A stretch of DNA of 9,457 nucleotides from Gemmatimonadota bacterium (GCA_026713345.1 JAPOOQ010000639.1:1-9457); one strand, 5' to 3'. Numbered from the stretch's first letter, positions 1 to 6,602 are shown. A program made the numbers and translations. Notes: generated by a model not told the origin, from the sequence alone.

Positions 1-459
1 AAAGCTGGACACGACCGTCTCGCCCGGTGCGAGGAAGAAGACCCGGATCCGGATCCGGACCGTGTCGCCGATCGCGGCCTTGAATCGAGTCCGGACCACT
101 CCACCGCTGTGACCCACCCGTCGGATCGTGGTCCGCGTGGTCGTGTGCTTGTACTCCTTGCCCTGGTTCGTGCGCCAGTAGACCTGGTACTTCGCGGTCC
201 ACCCATCGGGCACGGTCAAGCTGTCAGGCGGTTTCCAGGAGAGGCTGTCCCATTGGACGCTGTCCGTCATGGTGACATGCAGGCTGTCGATCGCGCAGTC
301 CGACGCGGTGCTGCACATCGTGCGCGCCGAGTCGCCTGCCGAGCTGTTCGCGACATCGACCGAGCTGTCGCCCGGTTCGTCGCCGGGCAGCGCGGAGGTG
401 GTCAGGTCTCCGATGCAGCCGACGGCAAGCAGCGGCAATAGCGTCAGCAATCTCCTCAT
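1..459 (-). CDS. Putative lipoprotein of unknown function, C-terminus cut by window edge
   Basis: The frame stays open for 153 codons from an ATG at 459-457 to the left edge, so the C-terminus lies outside the window. The N-terminus MRRLLTLLPLLAVGC is a short lipoprotein signal with Cys15 as the probable lipidated residue (lipobox LAVGC). It is followed by a Ser/Asp/Gly-rich linker (about residues 17-60) typical of surface or periplasmic tethers, then a region rich in alternating beta-type residues (about 66-150, including YQVYWRTNQGKEY and IRIRVFF). GGAG sits 4 nt before the ATG, which supports this start. Overlapping frames on both strands look like shadows. I recognise no family; a beta-sandwich domain is only a guess. 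It lies 89 bp downstream of the PadR/permease block, behind a possible terminator, so it may be a separate unit. Confidence 0.7.
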   Translation of the reverse strand, partial: MRRLLTLLPLLAVGCIGDLTTSALPGDEPGDSSVDVANSSAGDSARTMCSTASDCAIDSLHVTMTDSVQWDSLSWKPPDSLTVPDGWTAKYQVYWRTNQGKEYKHTTTRTTIRRVGHSGGVVRTRFKAAIGDTVRIRIRVFFLAPGETVVSSF

Positions 460-485
460 CGGTCTCCATTCCCTTCTTCAATGAC

Positions 486-515
486 AAAAATTGGAGCGCC
501 TATCCCAGCGGCTCC
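486..515 (-). terminator. Possible Rho-independent terminator downstream of the permease-prefix protein
   Basis: On the minus strand a GGAGC/GCTCC stem (493-515, 5 bp, 13-nt loop) is followed by AA and a run of five T (490-486). It sits 34 bp past the stop of the membrane-protein gene and just before the lipoprotein gene. The stem is short and the loop large, so it is a weak candidate. Confidence 0.35.
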
Positions 516-548
516 AGGCATCAACCCCAGGAGCCGGGTCACCATCCC

Positions 549-1274
549 TCAGGGTCTTATCCTGGCGACCCGCAGTCTCACTTGCGAAGTGAACGACTTC
601 CTCGGTCCGGTCACGGCCCACTCGTTGGCGCGCAACCACACGGCCGCGGCCACAACCGCGAACGAGGCGACCCACACCCAATATGAGGCACCGAGATGCC
701 CGTACATGAAGCGGTCGCCATCGATCGTGACCGGAAGCGGGCGCAGGAAGTTGAAAACGCCAAATCCGAGGGCGGAAACCCCTACTGCTCCGAGCACCCG
801 CCCCACCCACCTTTCCATCCGGCGGCGGGTCCGTCCGAGCATTGGCAACGTCATGGCCATCGCCAGGGTCGGCAGCAGTTCAACGATCCAGCCGTTTCTC
901 AAAGCGAGCCACAGGGATTCCCATCCCGCGGCCGAGATCCCGAAGCTCTGGCTGGATGACTGGAACGCCACGATGCCGAACCCGGGCAGTAGGAGGGACA
1001 GCGCGTACAGCCCCCAACCCGCCAGCAGGATGGACCTCCACGTGGGTGCCTCCGACCTGGAGTACTCCCGGAAGAGTTGGCTCGGGTCACCGATCTCTTC
1101 ACTGACGGCAGCCTCGAACGCCAACACGGAGTCCGGGGCGGGACCTGACTCCCGTTCCTCGGCGGCATGGGACCGCAGATGATCCTCCAGCTCTTTCAGC
1201 TCGAGCGGCGAGAACCAGCCCTTGCCTGAGAGATCCTCTCGCCAGCTCCGGACTTCGTCATCCAGCCGGGACAC
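549..1274 (-). CDS. Membrane protein with permease-prefix/DUF1700-like N-terminal domain and four TM helices
   Basis: This is a 241-residue protein with a GTG start at 1274-1272 and a purine-rich stretch (GGGGAAG) just upstream. Residues about 1-73 form a charged helical domain with the pattern LKELEDHLRSHAAEE, then AFEAAVSEEIGDPSQLFREY. This pattern is familiar from the N-terminal prefix of PadR-linked MacB-like permeases and from DUF1700/HAAS-type proteins. Four hydrophobic segments follow at about 81-104, 128-146, 157-177 and 196-214, with a basic loop (GRTRRRMERW) between the second and third. No MacB or FtsX extracellular domain is present, so this is a stand-alone prefix membrane protein. 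Its start overlaps the end of the PadR reading frame by 17 bp, the usual arrangement for regulator and target pairs. The prefix-family assignment is from pattern only; the transported substrate or signal is unknown. Confidence 0.72.
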   Translation of the reverse strand: MSRLDDEVRSWREDLSGKGWFSPLELKELEDHLRSHAAEERESGPAPDSVLAFEAAVSEEIGDPSQLFREYSRSEAPTWRSILLAGWGLYALSLLLPGFGIVAFQSSSQSFGISAAGWESLWLALRNGWIVELLPTLAMAMTLPMLGRTRRRMERWVGRVLGAVGVSALGFGVFNFLRPLPVTIDGDRFMYGHLGASYWVWVASFAVVAAAVWLRANEWAVTGPRKSFTSQVRLRVARIRP

Positions 1275-1608
1275 TGCCGCTTCCCCACGATATCTCGAGA
1301 GTCGAATGCACCCTCAGCCAGCTCTCCCTGTCGGTCGACAGTTGACCCAGTCCCTGGGTGGTCAGCCGGTAGTACTTGCGCGGCCGTTCTTCGTCGGTGA
1401 CTTCCCAGTAGCTCTCGACGAGCCCGTCGCGCTAAAGCCGGTGGAGCAGGGGATAGATCATGCCGCCGGACCATTGCAGGTCGCCATCCGAGAGGTGCTT
1501 CACCTCCTTCAGGATTTCGTACCCGTACTTGTTGCCGCCGGCCAGGATGGAGAGCACCAGCGGGCGCGAGCAGGCCGCGACCAACTCTTTGGAGATTCTC
1601 TTCTTCAT
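1258..1608 (-). pseudogene. PadR-family transcriptional regulator interrupted by in-frame TAG at codon 59
   Basis: Reading from ATG 1608-1606 to TGA 1260-1258 gives 116 codons, the normal length of a short PadR regulator. The sequence shows the winged-helix pattern: KELVAACSRPLVLSILAGG, NKYGYEILKEV, GGMIYPLLHRL, DGLVESYWE and RPRKYYRLTTQG. Codon 59 (1434-1432) is TAG, directly after PLLHRL, where PadR proteins normally carry a Glu, Lys or Gln. Translation would stop in the recognition region and leave a 58-residue fragment without the wing. Frame and homology continue undisturbed on both sides, so a single base change (for example GAG or CAG to TAG) explains it. GAGGAG lies 3 nt before the ATG. 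PadR proteins usually repress the neighbouring operon; loss would derepress the overlapping membrane-protein gene. A sequencing error or read-through remains possible. Confidence 0.8.
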
Positions 1609-1635
1609 CCACTCCTCACTTTCCTGATCAACTCC

Positions 1636-2466
1636 TCAGAAGCGCCCGTGGGTCGCGGGCCAGGAGACGGCTCCGGGCCTATTGGCACCCACACGAATCA
1701 AAGATACCAGCACTGCAAGCGCGACCGCACCCGCCACCACCCAGGTCCCCACCAACCGCAGGAATCGCTCCATGGTCGCTGCCCGCCGTTGCGTCTCTCT
1801 CTGGATCAGATCGGCGGCAGCCTGGGTTTCGGCCCGAACAAGGGGGGTCCTGCCATCGAGAGTCTTCGCGGACACATCGGCGCCATGCATGAGAAGTACT
1901 TCCACGACGGCCGGACTCGGGTCGCCCGCCATGGGAACGACGTTCGGCCATCTTCGGGCGGCGCCGTGCAGCGGCGTCTCTCCGCCGCTCGCCGCCCGGG
2001 CGTTCACGTCAGTTACCCTAAGGAGTTCTTCCACCACGGCCGGGTTTTCGTTGAACAAGGCCGCAAGGTGCAGGGGTGTGCGCCCAGGCTCGTTCACGGC
2101 GTTGGGGTTCGCACCAAGCCGGAGCAGTACGCGTACGATCTCCGGGTTGCGGTTGTACCGGGCAGCGGTATGAAGCGGAGTTCGATCCAAAGGCGAAAAG
2201 GAAGCCTCCAGGTCGGCCCCCGCTTCGATGAGCACCTCGATGACCTCCGGGTCGTCGCTGAATGCCGCCGCATGGTGCAGGATCGTCCAGGTACCGTTGT
2301 TGGAACGGTCGTGGACGTAGTATCCGGCAGCAAGGCACTCGCTTACCCGCGCCGGACCGGCGGTCGTCCAGAACTCTTCGGTCACCCAGCCTTCGCACGG
2401 AACCTGGACGGCAGCGTTCGCGGCCGTCAGCGCTGTTAGCACTGAAAATGCAACATGGGTTGGCAT
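1636..2466 (-). CDS. Exported ankyrin-repeat protein with C-terminal transmembrane helix
   Basis: A 276-residue protein starts at ATG 2466-2464, chosen because GGAG lies 7 nt upstream and the protein then begins with a signal-like segment (MPTHVAFSVLTALTAANAAV). The longer upstream frame would place non-hydrophobic sequence before it. Ankyrin repeats run from about residue 59 to 222, with the typical units TILHHAAAF/VIEVLIEAGADL, TPLHTAARY/IVRVLLRLGANPNA, TPLHLAALF/VVEELLRVTDVNA, TPLHGAARR/VVEVLLMHGADVSA and TPLVRA. One repeat carries a short insertion (about 172-184). A hydrophobic helix at about 238-258 follows an Arg/Gln-rich helix and is trailed by an Arg/Pro-containing tail. The sequence suggests a periplasmic repeat domain anchored to the inner membrane, probably a protein-binding scaffold. 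It ends 27 bp before the PadR start and is probably the first gene of that operon. Confidence 0.82.
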   Translation of the reverse strand: MPTHVAFSVLTALTAANAAVQVPCEGWVTEEFWTTAGPARVSECLAAGYYVHDRSNNGTWTILHHAAAFSDDPEVIEVLIEAGADLEASFSPLDRTPLHTAARYNRNPEIVRVLLRLGANPNAVNEPGRTPLHLAALFNENPAVVEELLRVTDVNARAASGGETPLHGAARRWPNVVPMAGDPSPAVVEVLLMHGADVSAKTLDGRTPLVRAETQAAADLIQRETQRRAATMERFLRLVGTWVVAGAVALAVLVSLIRVGANRPGAVSWPATHGRF

Positions 2467-2601
2467 ACAATCACTCCAGATGGACGAAATATCGTGTCTC
2501 GACGCCATCCGCGCCAGCCCTGCACTTGTCCCCTGCTCTTCCAGCACCTACCGTGCCTCATTGCATCCACAGTCACACCCCCCGACCCGGAGTATCCACC
2601 G
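2467..2601. promoter_or_regulatory. Divergent intergenic spacer between ankyrin and NHL genes
   Basis: This 135-bp spacer must hold the promoters for both divergent genes. The ankyrin ribosome-binding site (GGAG) is just right of 2466, and the NHL-side GGAG is at 2589-2592, 9 nt before its ATG. A weak sigma-70-like pair for the plus strand is TTGTCC at 2526-2531 with TACCGT 17 nt later at 2549-2554. I see no convincing minus-strand promoter and no clear operator palindrome. The promoter pair is tentative. Confidence 0.35.
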
Positions 2602-3633
2602 ATGAGCCGCCGGACCAACGCCTCCGTCAACCTCTGCGCAGCCGTCATCCTCTGCGCCGCGCACGCCCCCCTCGCCGCCCAGCACAACACCACCAACCCC
2701 TTCCGCCCCGTCTACGGCTGGGGCGAGCTGCCCGAAGGCCGCGAATGGGGCTCGACCAGCGCCATCGAGATCGCACTGGACGGCAACATCTGGGTCGCGG
2801 AGCGCTGCGGCCGGAACACCTGCGTCGGCTCGGACGTCGACCCCATCCTCCTCTTCGACACCGACGGCAATCTGCTGCGCAGCTTCGGCGCGGGGCTGAT
2901 CGCCTGGCCGCACGGGATCGACGTCGACCACGAAGGCAACCTGTGGATCGCCGACGCGTGGGCGAACGGCGCCGAGACGACCGGCCATTCCATCCTCAAG
3001 TTCTCCCCCGAGGGTGAGCTGCTGATGACGATCGGCACGCCCGGCGAGGCCGGCGACCCGCCCAACCACCTGACGCGCCCGTCGGACGTGCTGGTCGCGC
3101 CGAACGGGCAGATCTACGTGGTGGATTCGCACGACCGCACCTTGGGGCGCATGATTCGCTACGCCGCCGACGGCACCTACATGGAGACGTGGGGCGAGCT
3201 CGGCTACGGGCCGGGGCAGTTCCGCGACCCGCACGCGCTGGCGATGGATTCGCAGGGCCGCATCTTCGTGGGCGACCGCTACAACAACCGCATCCAGATC
3301 TTCGACCAGGAGGGCGAGTTCCTCGCGATCTGGACGCAGTTCGGCCGACCGAGCGGCCTCTACATCGACGCCGACGACAACATCTACGTGGCCGATTCCG
3401 AGTCGAGCCCGGCGCGCAACCAGTTCACCGGGCAGCGCAACGCCGGGTGGGAGAAGGGGATCCGGATCGGGGACGCGCGCGACGGGTGGGTGCACCACTT
3501 CCTGCCGGACGACATTCCCAACGTGATGGGCTTCAGCGGGCCGGAAGGCGTGGCGGTGGACCGGGACGGGAACGTGTACGGGGCCGAAGTGTCCCAGCGG
3601 CGGATCACGAAGTGGGTGCGGTTCAGGCGGTAG
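2602..3633 (+). CDS. Exported NHL-repeat six-bladed beta-propeller protein (peptidyl-amidating-lyase-like)
   Basis: A 343-residue protein starts at ATG 2602, with GGAG 9 nt upstream and a clear signal peptide (hydrophobic core LCAAVILCAA, probable cleavage after APLAAQ at residue 27). The mature part has repeated NHL blades: AIEIALDGNIWVAE (about 54-67), PHGIDVDHEGNLWIAD (103-118), PSDVLVAPNGQIYVVD (160-175), PHALAMDSQGRIFVGD (210-225), PSGLYIDADDNIYVAD (250-265) and PEGVAVDRDGNVYGAE (314-329). Six such blades fit a closed propeller. The blade with RYNNRIQIF (about 226-234) is the classic NHL form. The fold is shared with peptidyl-alpha-hydroxyglycine amidating lyases and vitamin-K-type propellers, but I cannot show catalytic residues, so the enzyme label is only a similarity. 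Probably periplasmic or secreted, binding or cleaving a small ligand. It starts divergently from the ankyrin operon. Confidence 0.82.
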   Translation: MSRRTNASVNLCAAVILCAAHAPLAAQHNTTNPFRPVYGWGELPEGREWGSTSAIEIALDGNIWVAERCGRNTCVGSDVDPILLFDTDGNLLRSFGAGLIAWPHGIDVDHEGNLWIADAWANGAETTGHSILKFSPEGELLMTIGTPGEAGDPPNHLTRPSDVLVAPNGQIYVVDSHDRTLGRMIRYAADGTYMETWGELGYGPGQFRDPHALAMDSQGRIFVGDRYNNRIQIFDQEGEFLAIWTQFGRPSGLYIDADDNIYVADSESSPARNQFTGQRNAGWEKGIRIGDARDGWVHHFLPDDIPNVMGFSGPEGVAVDRDGNVYGAEVSQRRITKWVRFRR

Positions 3634-3646
3634 GGGGGCGAAAAAC

Positions 3647-3674
3647 TTGCGTTCTGGAACTGGATGGATATATA
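3647..3674 (+). promoter_or_regulatory. Candidate sigma-70-type promoter for the coiled-coil gene
   Basis: TTGCGT at 3647-3652 is followed after 16 nt by TATATA at 3669-3674, in a locally AT-rich stretch within the 88-bp gap between the NHL stop and the TTG start of the next gene. Spacing is slightly variable because the TATATAT run gives more than one register. It is plausible but untested. Confidence 0.35.
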
Positions 3675-3721
3675 TTGACGCATTGTAGTATGATTGCGGC
3701 GGACGTGGGAAAGGAAATGGT

Positions 3722-4153
3722 TTGGGGTCCGAGTGGTGGCAACCTGTCGCGGCTGCGGCGAGCGTGGTGCTGGCGGTCGTGGCAGCATATCAGGCTGGGC
3801 GAGCCGCGAAATCCGCGGAAGCGGCAGCGGGCAAGGCGGCTAAGGAAGCGTCCGACGAGCTTTACGAGCGCCTGAGGACCAACGACTTCACGCATGTCGA
3901 GGAGGACATCCGCAGACTCGACGCCAAGATCGATTCCACAAAGCACGAACTCGACGCCAAGATCGACTCTACCCGCGCGCACTTGGAGGCAGGAATCGAC
4001 CGGGTGGACGCTCGCGTCGACCGGGGGGACGCCCGCCTCAAGGAGACCAGGTTGGAGCTAAAGCACGATATCCGCGCCAGCGAGGCCAGGCTGTTGGAGG
4101 CGATCTCGGGGGTGCGGGACCTGGTTACCGGGCTTCGGGAAGCGCAACTCTAG
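3722..4153 (+). CDS. Small membrane-anchored coiled-coil protein of unknown function
   Basis: This 143-residue protein starts at TTG 3722. An in-frame TAG at 3686-3688 limits the frame, no ATG or GTG lies between, and AAAGGA sits 6 nt upstream, so TTG is the only start. Residues about 6-23 (QPVAAAASVVLAVVAAY) form one membrane helix. Residues about 26-140 are highly charged and helical, with 11-residue repeats: LDAKIDSTKHE at 66-76 and LDAKIDSTRAH at 77-87, then related units to about 105. At DNA level the two units share near-identical sequence 33 bp apart (3917 and 3950). Such hendecad coiled coils resemble small membrane tethers of the DUF1640 type and some phage or surface-associated proteins, but I recognise no family. 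It likely trimerises or bundles at the inner membrane. An overlapping frame with ATG at 3717 is judged a shadow. Confidence 0.7.
   Translation: MGSEWWQPVAAAASVVLAVVAAYQAGRAAKSAEAAAGKAAKEASDELYERLRTNDFTHVEEDIRRLDAKIDSTKHELDAKIDSTRAHLEAGIDRVDARVDRGDARLKETRLELKHDIRASEARLLEAISGVRDLVTGLREAQL
3916..3966 (+). repeat. 33-bp-spaced direct repeat inside the coiled-coil gene
   Basis: An almost identical block around ACTCGACGCCAAGATCGA occurs at 3916-3933 and again at 3949-3966, exactly 33 bp apart. It encodes the LDAKIDST unit twice and so adds one 11-residue coiled-coil turn. It looks like recent in-frame duplication or maintained coiled-coil periodicity rather than a mobile element. Confidence 0.75.
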
Positions 4154-4277
4154 CCCCGCCGCCGCTCACACCCCCCGCACCGCCCGAAATCCCCCGGTCG
4201 CTCGCTCATCTGTCTGTCCCTCCTGTTGCCGTACGCGATCTGCACCCCACGCATCCCTGTCCCTGCCACGTGTCCTG

Positions 4278-4299
4278 GGAATTTTCCCGTTCGGGAAAA
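4278..4299. repeat. 22-bp palindromic repeat, copy 1
   Basis: The core TTTTCCCGTTCGGGAAAA forms an 8-bp perfect inverted repeat around a TT centre. The whole 22 bp, including the leading GGAA, is identical to the copy at 4382-4403. The arrangement resembles a paired operator for a dimeric DNA-binding protein. A role as terminator is less likely because no T-run follows the stem in either direction. Confidence 0.7.
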
Positions 4300-4324
4300 C
4301 TTTCACTGTATACACAGAATATAA

Positions 4325-4339
4325 GGCACATCATATGCC
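4325..4339. promoter_or_regulatory. Imperfect palindrome between the two 22-bp repeats
   Basis: GGCACATCATATGCC reads GGCA-x-AT-centre-AT-x-TGCC, a 15-nt palindrome with one mismatched pair. It lies near the middle of the repeat-bounded AT-rich island and could be a second binding site. It may be chance. Confidence 0.3.
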
Positions 4340-4381
4340 AAATTACGACAGATTGGGCGATCAGAACACCGTGTTGATGTC

Positions 4382-4403
4382 GGAATTTTCCCGTTCGGGA
4401 AAA
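4382..4403. repeat. 22-bp palindromic repeat, copy 2
   Basis: This copy is base-for-base the same as that at 4278-4299, offset by 104 bp, which is close to ten helical turns. On the plus strand it is followed by three further A. It ends 92 bp before the -35 of the candidate M16 promoter. Confidence 0.7.
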
Positions 4404-4495
4404 AAACCGGGACGCCGGGTCCACACCCCCTCCGGCTGGCCACCGCAGGCGTGGCTGCGTTCGCACAGGTCGTGCCGTGTCGCGTTTTGCGCCCT

Positions 4496-4524
4496 TTGAC
4501 AGATTCCGTCGCAGACCCCACAAT
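4496..4524 (+). promoter_or_regulatory. Sigma-70-type promoter of the M16 peptidase gene
   Basis: A perfect -35 hexamer TTGACA (4496-4501) is followed, 17 nt later, by CACAAT (4519-4524), which matches the -10 consensus at four of six positions. Transcription would start near 4531, giving a leader of about 44 nt before the ATG at 4575, with AAAGG 8 nt before that ATG. Confidence 0.6.
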
Positions 4525-4574
4525 GATCTGACTGCGCAGCCCGAGGCCAGCCACCGCACTGAAAGGCATCCGCA

Positions 4575-6596
4575 ATGGAGCATTCGCGTGCACGAGCCCC
4601 CGCGACGAGCCCGGTCCGCCTAGTTCGCCCGGACTGCCTTGTCTGCCTGGTTTGCCTGGTCGGCCTCACCGGCGGGGCGCCGCCGACAGCTGCCCAGCAG
4701 GACTCGGTCCCCGCGGACACCGCCGCCATCCCCAACCCATTCGCCGGCTTCGAGACCCATCATCTCGCGAACGGTGTCAAGGTCTGGTTCAAGCAGCTGC
4801 CGGGGGTGCCCAACGTGTCGGTCAGCGCGGGCATTGCGGTGGGGTCGGACGCGGATCCACCCGGCAAGGAGCAGCTGGCCCACTTCACCGAGCACATGCT
4901 CTTCTCGGACCACGACGGCAGGACCGAGCAGGAGATCAAGGACGCGGTGGAGGGGCTGGGGGGACGCCGGAACGGCTTCACCTACTCCGATCACACGTAC
5001 TACTATGTGACGATCGGGAAGGAACACGGGCTCTTCGCGATCGAGTGGCTGGCGGGGGTACTGTCGCCGCACGCGATGGACCCGGAGGTGGTCGAACGCG
5101 GGCGGCAGCCGGTGCTCAACGAGATCGGCGTGCGGCCCCGGGAACTCATCGACCACCTCGGGGCCCTGCTCAACCCGGCGTGGCTGTCGACGCCGGACTT
5201 CTGGGAGCGGGAGTTCGGGATCGAGCGGCGGCGCGCCCCCAATCCCTACGTGTGGAGAAGTCTGATGGGGATCACGCCGGAGGATCTGCGCGGGTTCTAC
5301 GACCGGTACTACGCGCCCGGCGGCATGACGGTCACGATCGTGGGCGATCTCGACCCCGCCGAGGCGCTGGCCGTGGCGGAGCGCACCTTCGGCTCGTTCC
5401 CCGACCGCCCGGTCAATCGCTGGGAGGTCGAACTCGAGGACCCGGGACGCAGCAGGTCTGCGTACATCTGGGGCTCTCGGGCCACCATCCGGTACCAGTC
5501 CCGGCACAAGCTCTTCGACCCGACGGCCGAAGAAATCCTCACCGCGCTCTTCGTGCGCGACCTCCTGAACCGCCGCCTGGGCCAGCGCCTGCGCTACGGC
5601 GAGCGCAAGGCCGTGTACGGGGCCAGCCTGAGCCTGGCGCAGCGCGGCCCGGCCAAGTATCTCCTGCTCACCACGCAGATCGACAAGGAGGACTACGAGT
5701 TCGCCACCGGGATCATCGACGAGGAGGTCGAGTTCCTGCGGACCGGCACCTTCGACGCGGCCGAATTCGAGGCGGACCGGGCGGCGGTGGTGGAACGGCT
5801 CCGCTCCTCGAACCAGACCGCCCAGTCGCTGAACAACTGGACCCAGAACTACTTCTACGATCCCGGGACCTTCGCCGACTTCCCCGATGTCCTGTCCTTC
5901 TACCAGAATCTCACGCAGGAGCAGGTCGCCTCGTTCGCCCGGGAGGCCTTCGATGAATCGCGCTCCGGGCTGACCGTCTGGCGACCGCAACCCTTCGACC
6001 AGGCGGTGGTGGTGGCCGGAGTCGGGGTGCTGGTATGGCTCAACCTGACGCTGATGGGACGGCTCCTCACGAAGCCCGTCGACATGAGGGAAATCCGGTA
6101 CATCGCGCGCTTTCGCCTGCCGGTCGTGCTGCGCGTGGCGTACGCCGTCGGCCTGATGGCGTTCCTGATCGGGCTGGCCATGCTGGCGGGGTTCGTGGGC
6201 AACCGGCTGGATCCGTGGGTCGCGTCCGTGGAAAGCTACTGGGTCCAGACCGCCGGCATCGCCGCCGTGCTTTTCGTGGGGCTCGCAGTGGTCCTGCTGA
6301 CCTACTCCGCGGCCCCGCGCAAGCTGCTGCTCTTCACCGACCACATCCGGATCAAGTCGCGTGCCTGGCGCTCCCGGGCGCTGCACGCCGAGGAGATCGC
6401 CGAAATCTCGATCCGCCGCTTCCCCGGCGCCTGGCTGACCCCGCGGAACCTGCTGGGGCCGCCGCTCGCGTTCGGCCTGCTGAAGCCCGGTATCCACGTG
6501 CGGCCGCACAGGGGCAGAAGCTACTTCTTCCACACGCGCGACACCGAGGAACTGGCGGAGGTGCTGGGCGAGTGGTGGGGGAGTCCCGTGGAGTAG
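4575..6596 (+). CDS. M16-family zinc metallopeptidase fused to three TM helices and a C-terminal PH-like domain
   Basis: This is a 673-residue protein. A signal peptide (about residues 1-41, hydrophobic core CLVCLVCLVGL, ending TAAQ) exports the first part. Residues about 55-275 are the catalytic M16 half: HFTEH at 103-107 gives the HxxEH zinc motif, and Glu183 in LNEIG, 76 residues after His107, fits the third zinc ligand. YYAPGGMTVTIVGDLDP (about 245-261) is typical. Residues about 295-470 form the second M16 half, with LGQRLRYGERKAVYGAS (335-351) in the place of the substrate-binding R/Y loop. The peptidase is one N/C pair, the length of bacterial single-unit M16 enzymes. Hydrophobic helices then follow at about 476-495, 517-541 and 556-579, and a tail (582-670: LLLFTDHIRIKSR...AEEIAEISI...YFFHTRDTEELAEVL) resembles bacterial PH-like domains. 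Expected topology: protease in the periplasm, tail in the cytosol. The substrate is unknown. Confidence 0.85.
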   Translation: MEHSRARAPATSPVRLVRPDCLVCLVCLVGLTGGAPPTAAQQDSVPADTAAIPNPFAGFETHHLANGVKVWFKQLPGVPNVSVSAGIAVGSDADPPGKEQLAHFTEHMLFSDHDGRTEQEIKDAVEGLGGRRNGFTYSDHTYYYVTIGKEHGLFAIEWLAGVLSPHAMDPEVVERGRQPVLNEIGVRPRELIDHLGALLNPAWLSTPDFWEREFGIERRRAPNPYVWRSLMGITPEDLRGFYDRYYAPGGMTVTIVGDLDPAEALAVAERTFGSFPDRPVNRWEVELEDPGRSRSAYIWGSRATIRYQSRHKLFDPTAEEILTALFVRDLLNRRLGQRLRYGERKAVYGASLSLAQRGPAKYLLLTTQIDKEDYEFATGIIDEEVEFLRTGTFDAAEFEADRAAVVERLRSSNQTAQSLNNWTQNYFYDPGTFADFPDVLSFYQNLTQEQVASFAREAFDESRSGLTVWRPQPFDQAVVVAGVGVLVWLNLTLMGRLLTKPVDMREIRYIARFRLPVVLRVAYAVGLMAFLIGLAMLAGFVGNRLDPWVASVESYWVQTAGIAAVLFVGLAVVLLTYSAAPRKLLLFTDHIRIKSRAWRSRALHAEEIAEISIRRFPGAWLTPRNLLGPPLAFGLLKPGIHVRPHRGRSYFFHTRDTEELAEVLGEWWGSPVE

Positions 6597-6602
6597 CTGC
6601 GG

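Larger units (their letters stand above)
4154..4574. other. 421-bp intergenic region with AT-rich repeat-bounded island
   Basis: No gene is convincing here. The left part (4154-4277) is C-rich on the plus strand. Between 4278 and 4403 the base composition turns AT-rich against the GC-rich background, bounded by two identical 22-bp palindromic repeats and containing an imperfect palindrome at 4325-4339. The right part (4404-4574) holds the likely promoter of the M16 gene. A 54-codon frame (4335-4499) and minus-strand frames across the region show no family features. Confidence 0.6.

Noticed and set aside
45..59. A short tandem of GGATCC-like units at the left edge.
   Set aside because: It encodes an IRIRIR-type beta strand in the lipoprotein and is explained by codon choice.
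1196..1612. A 138-codon minus-strand frame across the PadR locus with no internal stop.
   Set aside because: It is the out-of-frame reading of PadR; the conserved winged-helix residues lie in the register carrying the TAG.
4335..4499. A 54-codon plus-strand frame starting at ATG 4335, with AAGG 8 nt upstream, running through repeat copy 2.
   Set aside because: It crosses the palindromic repeat, its third-position GC is only about 70 percent and falls unevenly, it ends inside the -35 of the M16 promoter, and its protein has no recognisable feature.
4206..4583. A 125-codon minus-strand frame covering most of the 4154-4574 intergenic region.
   Set aside because: It is Cys/Trp/Arg-rich with no family pattern, overlaps the M16 promoter and start, and runs through both repeats.
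4620..6533. A 637-codon minus-strand open frame opposite the M16 gene.
   Set aside because: It is a GC-rich antisense shadow with His/Arg/Pro/Gly low complexity; the plus-strand frame has clear M16 motifs.
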